Shown here piece by piece: positions 40,728 to 50,989 of a DNA stretch of 64,000 nt (the first letter of the stretch is position 1; each line of letters starts with the position of its first letter). Made by a program: the position numbers and the translations under genes. The DNA comes from Eukaryota sp. TZLM1-RC (Eukaryota > Metamonada: BaSk clade), in contig JAUPSS010000010.1 of the NCBI GenBank assembly GCA_040285825.1, forward strand, positions 1,317,038 to 1,381,037, in the 5' to 3' direction. The notes beneath the pieces were generated by a model. That model ran no database searches. It saw nothing but the letters and a program-made list of their open reading frames with translations, and was not told the origin of the DNA.

Positions 40728-40806
40728 TGTTGCCTAAAGTCTACTGTAGTAAAGAAAAGTCTGATTTATTTTCTATTCATATTATATAAGCCTTAGGGCG
40801 CCAACA
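40728..40806 (-). repeat. 5' LTR of element A
   Basis: 79 bp, matching 33634-33712 at 78 positions. CTAT follows outside at 40807-40810. Confidence 0.92.
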
Positions 40807-42840
40807 CTATGAATCAACAGTGGGATACCAAAAATTGATACTACACTCCATAGGAGGTGATTGGTTGCCTCCAATGCATTCAATTCCTTTGCAGGGCAAA
40901 TGATCGTATACCTAGTGAACGAATCTACAAAAACCATTAAATATTTGAATCCATTATCATTCTGTTGTAATGGTCCAATAGTGTTTGCGTTTAATCGTGC
41001 AAAAGGACGATCAGCCCAAAGAGAACCAGATGATTCAATGACTTTTTTAGGCACATGTGCCGTCTTTCGACATGCTGGGAATCTCTAAATATGATTGATC
41101 TTGTCTTTGCGCATGTTTGGCCAAAAATAATCACTATCGAGTAATTTCTTTACACTAGTCGTCACACTGGGTTGGCCAACATTTGCATGTCTATGAATGA
41201 TAGTCAAAATCTGCTTCTTTAAACTGTCTGGGTTAACAATCTTCCCACGTATGTTGGTATACAATTGTATACAATTGTATACAATTTGTAATCTTTATAA
41301 TTATCAGTGTTTGAATCAACATCTATAAGTTGTTCTTGCCTAATCTTTGAGATCCAAGTATCAAATAAATCAAATTTAGTATCCTCAACTGCTTCTTTTT
41401 ATGCAGATAAGCTATTGATCATGGGTAGCTCAATTGTGGACTGTTGAGTCATATTATCTTTTAACAAATTAACCGTAGTCAATAAATTTAAATAGGGCAA
41501 TTGTTCTTCAACTTTGTGAGGGGCTAAATTTCTCACTTGTTGGACTCGAGGGGTTTTGGTTTTGGTATCGACCAATCTAGACAACATGTCTGTTCAATAA
41601 TTCTCCTCGCCTGCAGTGTGGACTACATCAAAATTGAATTCTGACAATATTGGTAGCCACCTCTTCACAATTCTGTTCTTTTCAGGAGCTGATATATGGT
41701 ATGCTGGGTTTCTGTGATCAGTGAAAATTGTTAATTTCCTCGAAATTCAATAATTTTCTAAACTACTGTCAGTGAGAATTAGTTAAATTGCATACAACTC
41801 TTTCTGAAGATCAGACCAATTTTTTTGTGAAGTTGATAATAATCTGCTAAAGAAGGCAATAGGTACAACCTTTCTCTTAGTTAATGGTGTCGTAGGATCT
41901 TTAGGTGGGTTAGCTTCTTGCCATATTACTCTACCTACAGCCACATCGGACGCGTTAGCACTTATTAAAATTTGCTTATCTTCTGAGGGCAATTCAAGAG
42001 GGATATTTGCCTTCATTAGATTTATAATCTTATCAAAAGCCTCGTCATGATGAGAAGTCCACTTGATCTTTGACGGTTTGTTTCTGGTTAATTTGTTGAT
42101 TGGTTCTATCAAATCTGACAAATTCGCCAGCCAGTCACGTATATAATTGATCGAATTTATAAAACTCCTAACTTCAGGTAATGTCCTAAGTTTGGGTAGA
42201 TTGATCAGTCCTTCAATCATGGATTCATCAATATAACCGGTTCTTTTTCAAAAATACTGCCTAGAATTTTTATCTTATCTTTGCAAGTGGTAAAGCTACA
42301 CTTGGGTTGGCCCACGTTAACTCTAAAACGTTTGGCGAGTTCTAGGACTGTAACTACTCTTGATAGAAACTCATCCAAGCTACTATTATAATATCATCGA
42401 TATAAATAACAATACACCTCTGGAATCAAAAATTTCCATGTTTTGGAAGACCGGAGAAACGTTTTTCAAACCAACACAAGCCCTTTTGAAGCTGACCGAC
42501 ATCCCGGGAATTGATAAGGAAGTTTTATCAATACCCTCTTTTGTAATTTTGAGCTGCCAAAATGCCTTAGGTAAATCTAGAGTTGCTATATAATTAGCTT
42601 CACTTAAAAACTCTAAAATGTCGCTAATCCTGGCCATATTTGCCTCTACAGGTTTAGTCAAATCATTTACTCCACCTATACCACTCAAATCGCCAGTTAA
42701 TCGTAGTTTCCTGTGATCAGGGTAAATTAAAAGACAAATAGGACTACTCAATTGAGACTTTGCGGGCACAGCAAATCCATTACAAATATATTCGTCAAAA
42801 ATTTCCTCAGCTACCCGTTGTTTTTCTGGGTTTTATCTTC
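40807..42840 (-). pseudogene. Element C RT, RNase H and integrase first half
   Basis: Minus-strand pieces: LIYPDHRKLRLTGDLSG near 42710, LDLPKAFWQLKI near 42570, FKRACVGLKN near 42490, YIDDIIIV near 42390, LINLPKLRTLPEVRSFINS near 42200, ISANASDVAVGRVIWQ near 41960 (catalytic Asp of RNase H changed to Asn: ANASD for TDASD), SSGSLWADRPFARLNANTIG near 41030, and VSIFGIPLLIHS ending at the element A junction. It has many frameshifts and stops. Dead copy. Confidence 0.85.
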
Positions 42841-43052
42841 GAGGTTTCCTTTTGACGACCTTACTTTTGTCATAAAATGAAATGGTCATCAGCTGACAAT
42901 CAATTCCATCCACGTGAGGTTGCCCTCTAAATACATCTGTATTTTTCGAGTAGCACGACTAGGCGTTCCTCATCCCTTATGTCATCCAGGCATATTCTAC
43001 AGACCAACTCAACTAAATCATGTCTGAATGTGGAATGCCCAACATCATTACC

Positions 43053-43481
43053 TCAGTCTGATATATTACTCAATTGTTCTATGAATCTAATTGGTTGACA
43101 AATTCTATTATCAAACTCATATTCAGCGTTCAAGATGATGCAATGTTCGCGATCCAAATCAATAATGAAACCGTACTCCATGCATAGCGCCAAGGTTTGC
43201 AATAAGTCTCTTCCGATCAACAGATTGTTGGTACCAGGAATGATCTGGAATTCGATTCTTATAAACACTTGATTGGCCAAGCTACTCACATTTTGAGCAA
43301 AAACACCTCTTGCACATCCCAGGGTCGTGGAGCGAATACCATTTACCGATAGGTTTTCGACGGTCACATTGTCATGAACCGTCATATTACATTTAGAGGC
43401 TAAATCCATTGGTAATGCTGAAAATGCAGCTCCATTATCAATTTCGCCCTGTACTTCCGCGTTGTTTATTGAGCAGTTCAA
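43053..43481 (-). CDS. Element C protease remnant
   Basis: 142 codons still open. Contains GEIDNGAAFSALPMDLA near 43440-43390, where DNGAA stands in place of the active-site DTGA/DSAA, and NNLLIGRDLLQTLAL near 43200, matching LLIGTDMLKALGL in element A. A TGA follows SNISD at 43053, after which RT-upstream sequence continues in the same frame, the same arrangement as the TAA in element A. Probably inactive given the Asn in the catalytic triad. Confidence 0.7.
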   Translation of the reverse strand: MNCSINNAEVQGEIDNGAAFSALPMDLASKCNMTVHDNVTVENLSVNGIRSTTLGCARGVFAQNVSSLANQVFIRIEFQIIPGTNNLLIGRDLLQTLALCMEYGFIIDLDREHCIILNAEYEFDNRICQPIRFIEQLSNISD

Positions 43482-43693
43482 CCAAAATTTTTCGTTAGAA
43501 CTTGTTTGGTCTCATGTCACCCTAGATAGTCTAACACTGTGGATAGAACCCACAGGATTATGCGACTTTCTAAATATTCTTAATGGGTTTAGGTGTCTAT
43601 AATTCGAATTTATTTTGCTCATTTTATAAATGGTATTGGTTGAATTGTGTGTAAGGTTATTAAAAGATGTGTATTCATCTAATTAATTACTAC

Positions 43694-43835
43694 TGATGCC
43701 GTTAGGCAGAAATACCAAAGAAGTAAAGAGAGAAAAGAACATTTATCAATAAAGAAACCCGTTCTTCAACGAGTGCCACGTCATCAAGTGAAATCCTGAG
43801 ATAACTACTAACCTTATTTATCAGTAACTATAACA
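43694..43835 (-). mobile_element. Solo LTR (element E, related to B)
   Basis: 142 bp, in sense TGTTATAGTTACTG to CTAACGGCATCA. Flanked by CTAC at 43690-43693 and 43836-43839. The GGCATCA end matches B LTRs and the interior (CACGTCATCA) is similar. It lies in the last codons of element C gag. It was probably left by LTR-LTR recombination. Confidence 0.85.
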
Positions 43836-43839
43836 CTAC

Positions 43840-46404
43840 TAGACAATTTACGCTTGTCACCACCTTTTCGTTTTTTGTTGCCGGGTCTACCTACTGCGGA
43901 AAAGCAATTGTCTTCAGCGTGTCTATTTGTATTACAGATGCCACACCATTGCCCAGGAAGAATTTCCTTGGGTTGATGTTTAAGTTTTCCACTACCCTTA
44001 GAACGTTTAGGATGTATTCATGAGAAACTTCTTGACTAGTTAGCTCCTCTGAACGAAGATTTGTTGCCAAATATATTTTCACATTTGATAATTCCAGGTT
44101 CTCGAATTCTTTCAATTTTTGCACGAAGGCTTGTCCAAAAGCATATATAGCGTCGTCCAATTTGCTAAGGTCACTACTACCTTGAGGGAATTCATCAATT
44201 CAATTTCCATAGGTATTTACCAATTGATCGTGAGTTTTCTTGTTGATTTCCTCTAGGATTCTTTCAGCAGAAAAAACATCAGAAGGCTGATTGTCGGTTC
44301 CCGGCATTGTGGTTGACTGTCTTATTATGTCAATGAATTGCTCTATAAAAGTGTTCCAAATCACTTCGGCAGTTCTTCGACTAATTTCAGAACACCTTGT
44401 CGCACTTAAAGCTTGATTCACCTCGGAAATGGTCTTATACTGGTTGTTTAATAACAAAAAATTTTCAAATCTCGTGGTTGGTTGCGTTTGTCCCTAAAGG
44501 CTTTACGCGATCTCATAAACGATTTTGTCATTGTATCGAAACGGTGGTTTTGATCATCTCGCTAAAACATGATCCTAACGAAATCATATTCATATTTAGG
44601 TTGCCCATATTGAGTGAAAGGTTGGAAAAGTCTAATAGGTCCATCACAGACTCTTTTAGTCTTTGCCCAATCAGCAAAATTGACTACAAAGTCGGAAAAT
44701 TTTTTGAAATCGAATCCATCATCCAGTTTCTTTTATTTTTTTTTCCCAAATTTTTTTGATTAGTTTCTCCTTATTGGTTACAGATCTATATTGAAAGCCT
44801 GTAAAAAAACAAGAATATCTTTCGGTGCTATTGAGCTGCCTGTAGCTACCAATTACAGTTAACGGGATTGGTGTATTTTGCCCATATGACGGAACAGATG
44901 ACAATCTCCTTCCTGGAAATGACACTACTGACGGAGTTACAAACATATTATTCGCTTCCTCTGAAGGTAGCATTTGGCTCAAGTACAGGATATGTTTATA
45001 TTTTAGTGATTCGTCCTGTTCCGGAAGTTTTTGGGTCTCAGGTTTAAAATCAGCCGAATCAGGGGCGCTCTTAGACTCTTGAAGAATCCCTTCCACATGA
45101 TGTTTAAAAGGTAGACATTTACCCTTGATCATCACAGTGTCGAGAACTCTTTGGTCGGGGTAACTATCTAACCATGCCTTAAGTTCGCAATCCATGCGTC
45201 AAGATACACCAATTTAATCTTGTTGGGTCCGACTCGTTGTTCTTTTAATTCAATGGTTTTGATTCCTTTTTTTACAAAGGTTTCCTTGTGATGAAATTGG
45301 ATAGTATCGCCTCTATTTGCAACGAATCGACCTCCCAACAGCAAGAGAACATCAATCATTCTGTTTTTTGGGTGCACATTGTCTACCAGGAAATGCCTTA
45401 CCGTTCCCCTGAGTAAACGACTTTTGTGATAATGAGGATACATTTTGGCAATCCAAAACAACCTGTCATCATACTCATCACTTCCACGGATACAATGTTT
45501 CCCCATGGGGAGTCGTTCGTCAGGAATGGCATCCATGTGTCAAAATGCAGGTATTGGGGTAGTTGCATGTCACTTTGTACGTGGTGCGTCAAAGTAACAA
45601 TTTTTAGGCTCTTCAGCTACAAAACTAACAGAGCTCTCCGAACATTGATCTTATCGTGCCAAAAGGTCGATTTCTTGATTTTATCGTTGGAGAACCAAGT
45701 CGTCCTGCGTATATCCACGTGAGCTGCCAAATAACAAATAACCATCGTTTCTTTAGCAACTCATACCTATCCTCTATACAAGAAGAATCCGTTATAAAAT
45801 TGGATTCATTCTTGATGGCAACCGCAAACTCATCATTGCTTCAATCTCTAATGACATCAGGTGGGCTAGCAATGATGGACTGGAAAAAGTCTCTAATTTA
45901 TGGGCGACTCTCTTCTTCAATTCTTGACGATATCACTTTTGAGAAGTGCAGTATTCTGTGTCTGTCCATTCAATTTCAGAAGGGTCAGTGGAAGGTTTAT
46001 CACCATCCCCATTTCCAGTCCCATCGTTTGGGTTAGATGTTCCCGTCTGAGGGGAGGTAGAATCCAGTAGAAGACAAATTTTTATGAGCTTCTTCGAACG
46101 GGGAGGGAGAAGGGTTTGTGTTAGAAGTGTCCTCTCCATTTCCTTCACTCATTTCAGAAGGAAGCTGTTGGTTTCCCATGCCAAGAAGTAACTTCATCCC
46201 ATTTGGGAAAATGTTATCTGGGTCATAGGTGTGGTTGCCTATGTTATTCTCCGTAGGAAGAGCATTCTTTACAAGTGAAGTGCTTCTCTCCTCAGATGGA
46301 GGATTACTCTTCCGCGAGGAAGGACTCTCCTTATGTGGAGGAATACTCTCCTTAATAGGAGGGATGTTACAGCTAACATCATGGCCGCTTAAGCCATTAG
46401 TTAA
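43840..46404 (-). pseudogene. Element C gag, decayed
   Basis: Minus-strand frames in order: 46033-46482 (Ser/Pro-rich leader, ASLTNGLSGHDVSCN at its start), 45168-45536, 44719-45195, 44200-44457 and 43891-44160. The last holds a CCHC knuckle, CGICNTNRHAEDNC, at 43950-43905, in a frame shifted from the preceding codons. The first ATG (MSQAS) lies in the end of the LTR. Segments such as DERLPMGKHCIRGSDEYDDR near 45510 have no match that I recognise beyond gag position and context. Confidence 0.6.
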
Positions 46405-46536
46405 TGATGCCTGTGACATAATGGTAACAGCAAAAAGGTAAGATAATCTATTAAATTTACTGACCCTTGCAAAGGCCATCACTGGTGAAGTGTCTATGAT
46501 AATAAATACACTGGACTAATTGTTTACAGTACAACA
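46405..46536 (-). repeat. 5' LTR of element C
   Basis: 132 bp, in sense TGTTGTACTGTAAACAATT to GTCACAGGCATCA, followed by TTAACTAATGGCTTAAG. ATAT outside at 46537-46540. Confidence 0.88.
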
Positions 46537-47159
46537 ATATTCCCGAAAAGAATCTTTTAAATTTAAAATACACTCTTCAAACATTACAGAAACGATTGAC
46601 TGGAATGTATGAAGATGATCTTTATAATAATATACGCCGCTCGGCTGTTTTAAATCAAGATCTTCACTCATTGTTTTTGGAAAAGGGTGTTTGTGAAAAT
46701 AAGTCATCAGATTCGTCACATTTTGTAACCATTGTACCACGAAGATTTGGATTGTGTGCCACTAATGAAGCATTTGTAACAAAAATTAGATTCTATTTGA
46801 ATATTCCCATTAATCAATTATTATTAAAGGAAAAATGTATTTGTTCGAATTCACCACAGCTCATTCAGCGCCATGCTCTAAATTGTTCAAAATTGATATC
46901 TTATCGTTCTTTATCACATGATGCTGTTGGAGACACTGTTTTAATATGGCACGAACTGCAAAAATCTTGTGTGTCAAAGAGCCTCTGCTGAAAGAATCAC
47001 TGTGATTAAATAATTTTAGTTCTGATGACAAAGGTGATATATACTGTGATTGGATTGAGAACTCTGGAAAATTGTTGTTGACTTTGTCTCCTGTGTTGTT
47101 GCAAATGACTTTTTGGTTTAAAGAAGAAAACTTAATTTTGTAGATGCTCTTGAATTTAA
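46537..47159 (+). pseudogene. Type-1 LINE 1a, knuckle and nuclease (middle piece)
   Basis: Resumes PEKNLLNLKYTLQTLQKRLTG from 46541, with CICSNSPQLIQRHALNC near 46835. After 46991 it degrades through frameshifts to LEF near 47155. It is cut at AATTTAA (47153-47159) by the younger copy 1b and resumes after 50506. Confidence 0.82.
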
Positions 47160-47241
47160 TTCTTTTTTCCTTCCTCTACATAAAACCGTTTAACTGAAAA
47201 CCTGGCTGAACAGTGACCATTGCTTCTATTCTTTCTTGTTG

Positions 47242-50200
47242 ATGCCTGAATCAGTTTCTGATTCTAATGGAGTCAAAAGAAAGAACGATAGACAACAAGA
47301 TGCTCAAGACGTCCTTTCCACCTCTCCTCCTCAACCTCTTCTGTCTTCATGTTTGGACAAAAAAATTCCTGATCAAGAATTTTTTTTAGAAAATCACGAT
47401 GAAAACAAAGTTTGTTCAAAAACGAAGCCACGCTCCTACAGATGCTCAAAGTGTCGACAACAAGGACATAATGCGCGAACATGCCCCAATGTTGGAAAAA
47501 ATGATGTGACAAATTCTGAAACAAAATGTAAAAGAAAATATATTAGAAGAAAAGAGTCTAAGGTAGAACCAATAAATGATGATCCACAAGTTGTTGCAAA
47601 ACCAGTTAGCAATTGATTGAAGCACAAAACTTGCAACAATTGTGGTATTTCTTTTAGAAAAAATGCAAAAGGAAAAACTTCTGATCGATGCTTGAAATGC
47701 CGCATAGTTGATATCTACCATCCTCCCATAAGAATACTTCAAGAAATTCATCCGTCAAAATGCAATGAATTTGCTTTCGTTTTTCAAAGATTTATGGATC
47801 AATTATGTAAAGGAAAGTATGCTATCAATAATCTTTGGGAATTCTTTGGTTCTTTTTGTCCTCCTTTTGAACAAAATTTCGTAAATAATTCCGAAAATTT
47901 AACTAATATAGCACCGAGAAATCAGTCATCTGAAAAATTAAGTAAAATTTTTGAAGAGAAATGCTTTGACAACAAATGGTCCAAGGCTTTGTCAGCTTTA
48001 AGTCCCGGAGTTAAAGCACCCAACAATGAAAATACAATAGATAAACTAAAAGTACTTCATCCTTATGAAGACCCTATAATGGATCAAAATTTTTACGGCA
48101 CTTACTGGGAAAATTATCCATTGATGCCATCAGAAGTTTTTTCGGTGATAAAAAAGAGACCACGCGGTAAGTCTGCCGGACTTTCTGGTATTACTATTGA
48201 TCATGTAAAAGCCGCAATTATTTCTTCAGAGGATTGTCTTGGTTTATTAACCAAATTTTTCAACATGGACAACTCAAATATCCAGTTGAATTAAGAAGTT
48301 CTCGTTTGACTGCACTTGTCAAAAATTCAAAAATGGATGTTCGTCCTATTGCAGTCTCTGAGAGCTTACAAATTATTTTTTCTGCGTGTTGCTTAAACAG
48401 GTTCAATGAGAAAGCAAAAAAGATTTTATTACCCTTTCAATATGGAATTAATACCACGGATGGAGTCTCTTCAGCGATATTTGCTACTGATGTATTATTT
48501 CGCCAAAATGAATCCAATGTTTGTATGTCATTGGATTTTAGTAATGCTTTCAATTCACTAAGTCATCGCAGTATCCATAATGCTCTATTGCAATATATGC
48601 CGGAATTAATGCCATATTTTCAATCAACATATTGCACATATTCTAATTTACATTTTGATAATAGCAATTTAAGTTCATCAAGTGGTGTAAAGCAAGGAGA
48701 TCCGTTAGGACCTCTTTTGTTTTGTTTGGCCATTCATCCTATTTTATTGCAAATTCAAGAGATGTTTCCTTCACTAAAAATGATTGCATATATGGATGAT
48801 GTTGTGCTTATTGGTGATTTAAATATTGTGAAACCAGCAACTGTATGTTTTAAAGAATTATTTACCAAAATTGGTCTCCGACTTAATTTACTTAAATGTG
48901 TTTTGTTATCGAATTTTCCAGTTTCCACAATAGTTGATGGTATTGAAAGTCAAGCCAAATTATATTCAATTGATGCTATTCGTCATTTGGGTTCGTTTTT
49001 AGGAAATAATAGTGAAATTACCAAAAAATTGTTTGAAAAGTTGAAATCAATTTCTGACAAAATTGACCGAATGATGAATTTAGATATAAAAAACACATCA
49101 AATTTACCATTATAAGACTGTGTTTTAGTTCCAACTTCAATCATATATTTCGATCTACAAATCCTCTCATCACTAGACCTTTGGCTCAGAAGTTTAATGA
49201 ATTACGTGCAAAAGTTCTGTCTCAATTAATGGGATGTAAAATGTTCCAAATTCTAGATCATGCTTACCTTAGTCCACATTATGGCGGTTTAGGGTGGACG
49301 AAGGCTTCTATTCTTACCTCGTGTGCTTTTGTTGGTGGATGCAGAAATGCAATCTTTGAGTTTTCCGAAAGATTTGCAGATTGGGAAGATTTATTGATGA
49401 CAACACAAAGTTCCACTGTTTTTGCATTAAATGAAAGAATTTCAAAAATTGATGTAGAAAAACGGGGTCGATGTTTTCCCCAATCATTCAATGGCAATAT
49501 TCCAGAAAAAAATGTTTTAAATTTGAAGTACACTCTTCGAACATTACAGAAACGATTGACTGGAATGTATGAAAAAGATCTTTATAATAATATATGCAGC
49601 TCGGCTGTTTTAAATCAAGATCTTCACTCATTGTTATTGGAAAAGGGTGTTTGTGAAAACAAGTCATCAGATTCTTCACTTTTTGTAACCATTGTACCAC
49701 GAAGATTTGGATTGTGTGCCACTAATGAAGCACTTGTAACAAAAATGAGATTATATTTGAATATCCCCATTAATCAATTATTATCAAAAGAAAAATGTAT
49801 TTGTTCGAATTCACCTCAACTCACTTTGCGCCATGCTCTGAATTGCTCTAAATTGATAACTTATCGTTCTTCATTACAAGATGCTGTTAGAGACACTGTT
49901 TTCAATATGGCACAAACTGCAAGAATATCGTGTATCAAAGAGCCCCTGCTGAAGGAAACACTTTCTCTGAATAATTTTGGTTCTGATGATAGAGGTGATG
50001 TATACTGTGATTGGATTGATAATTCTGAAGCTATTGTTGACTTTGTCTCATGTACTGTTGCAAATGATACTTTGGTTCACAGAAGAAAACTTAATCCTGT
50101 GGCTGCTCTGGATTTTAAAGCAAAAGCGAAACATAGAAAATATGATAAAGATATTGCAGAGGCTAATGTCGATAGAAATACACAGCTGGTTTTTATTGCT

Positions 50201-50431
50201 TTCCCATTTTCGATAAATGGAAGATTATCAGTTGAAGCAGAAACTTTTTTGAATGACTTACAAAAAATGGTGCAAGAAAAAACAATGAAAAGATTTGATA
50301 TTTTTTTATGGCGTTCACGGATTCAATTTGCCATTATTAATATATTACCACGGTTTTTCAACCGAATAAGAGAAGCTTTAGCTAGACAGCAAGCAGATCA
50401 AGATTTTGTAGAGGAAATCTTGGTTCAATGA
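47242..50431 (+). pseudogene. Type-1 LINE polyprotein: zinc fingers, RT, RLE-type endonuclease
   Basis: Domain order: CCHC knuckle CSKCRQQGHNARTC (47443-47484); after TGA 47614, a CNNCG...CLKC zinc ribbon (47630-47700); RT with GKSAGLSGITIDHV (48168-48210), LDFSNAFNSL near 48533 (motif A), SSGVKQGDPLGPLLFCLAIH near 48680 (B) and AYMDDVVLIG near 48790 (C); then GWTKASILTSCAF near 49295. The knuckle CICSNSPQLTLRHALNC is near 49798, and DDRGDVYCDW, AIVDFVS and HRKYDKD near 49985-50150 look like a PD-(D/E)XK nuclease. No APE-type endonuclease is present. The family uses the nuclease for target-primed reverse transcription. The start ATG at 47242 is inferred from position. Breaks: TGA 47614, deletion near 48260, A6 site at 49088. 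Confidence 0.88.
49088..49094 (+). promoter_or_regulatory. Candidate -1 ribosomal frameshift site
   Basis: AAAAAAC read as A-AAA-AAC in the RT frame (codons ATA AAA AAC). A -1 shift continues as HIKFT...RLCFSSN, aligning with EKHIKFFMLKICY of the type-2 LINE. The unshifted frame stops at TAA 49113. The same heptamer in the same frame occurs in copy 1c at 4777-4771 (minus). Confidence 0.45.
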
Positions 50432-50506
50432 TAGTCGTCGCATTAGTTATGAGTTATTTTAATTAAGTGTGCAAATTCAATAAATAATACAAGTAATTAA
50501 ATTTAA

Positions 50507-50880
50507 GGCTAATTTAAGAAAAACATAGAAAATATAACAAGGTTATCGAAGAAGCTAAAACTAATAGGAATAGACCACTTGTATTTATTGCTTTCCCGTT
50601 TTCGATAAACGGAAGACTAGCAGTAGAAACAGGAACTTTTTTCAATAATTTCCAAAAAATGTTTCAAGAAATAACATTGAAAAGATTTGATATCTTTTTT
50701 GGCGCTCTCGGATTCAATTTGCCATTATTAGTAGATTGCCTCGGTTTTTCAATCAAATTAGAGAAGCTTTAGCTAGACAGTAAGCATATCAAGATTTTGT
50801 AGAGGAAGTCTTGGTTCAATGAATTTAGTCCCATTGATTATGAGTGTATTTTGTTAAGTGTGCAAGTTAATAAGCTAAGA
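50507..50880 (+). pseudogene. Type-1 LINE 1a, 3' end (right piece)
   Basis: Encodes EKHRKYNKVIEEAK, LVFIAFPFSINGRLAVET and KRFDIF near 50520-50700. A frameshift follows, then the C-terminal EEVLVQ, a stop and the 3' untranslated region to GTGTGCAAGTTAATA. It completes the old copy whose other parts are at 30950 and 46537. Confidence 0.82.
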
Positions 50881-50989
50881 ATTTTGTGAACACTGTCAAT
50901 CAATAATCAATAATCAGAATTGCAATTAAATGGATTGGTGGTTCTCAACCCAAACACAAATCCATACACACTAAATCAATCATCAATCA
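50881..50989 (+). promoter_or_regulatory. Short 5' flank of gene 2
   Basis: Only 109 bases separate the LINE 3' end from the gene 2 start codon. The sequence contains repeated AATCAATAATCA and TCAATCATCAATCA motifs. No TATA box or initiator can be asserted. Any promoter must lie here or within the LINE tail. Confidence 0.35.

Larger units (their letters stand above)
33634..40806 (-). mobile_element. Ty3/gypsy chromodomain-type element A, near intact
   Basis: 7173 bp. The LTRs are only 79 bp (33634-33712 and 40728-40806) and differ at one position. CTAT duplication at 33630-33633 and 40807-40810. Minus-strand order is a gag leader, gag, then protease-RT-RNase H-integrase-chromodomain. It interrupts element C exactly in the integrase HSDNG motif. 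The large open frames and near-identical LTRs show a young copy. Potential blocks are an in-frame TAA between protease and RT and a frame change early in gag. Confidence 0.95.
31192..46536 (-). mobile_element. Ty3/gypsy element C, expanded by nested insertions
   Basis: LTRs of about 132 bp at both ends in the same orientation, with ATAT on each side (31188-31191 and 46537-46540) as the target duplication in a type-1 LINE. Minus-strand order is gag (46400-43840), protease (43481-43053), RT/RNase H/integrase (42840-40811, continued 33633-32933, 31824-31640 and 31384-31325). Insertions inside it are a solo LTR at 43694, element A at 33634, element B-right at 31829, and an inverted LTR fragment at about 31385. 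Without these it would be near 6.5 kb. All its genes are degraded. Confidence 0.88.
47160..50499 (+). mobile_element. Type-1 LINE, near full-length (copy 1b)
   Basis: 3340 bp, flanked by AATTTAA at 47153-47159 and 50500-50506. About 80 bases of 5' untranslated sequence, an ORF region from 47242 to 50431, and a 3' untranslated region ending AATAAATAATACAAGTAATTA without a long A tail. It is inserted in an older type-1 copy. It has private defects (TGA at 47614, a short deletion near 48260) plus the frame change at 49088-49094 shared with copy 1c. Confidence 0.9.

Noticed and set aside
44397-46040. Plus-strand frames in 44.4-46.0 kb
   Set aside because: They are antisense to the decayed gag of element C, which has the correct order, knuckle and LTR context on the minus strand.
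49097-49103. AAATTTA heptamer as the LINE frameshift site
   Set aside because: It is also in the correct register, but homology to the type-2 LINE (HIKF) resumes upstream of it, directly after the A6 run, so the shift must occur at A-AAA-AAC.
30950-50880. A large integrated virus or Maverick/Polinton
   Set aside because: No capsid, packaging ATPase or protein-primed polymerase was seen, and the region resolves fully into nested LINE and gypsy copies.
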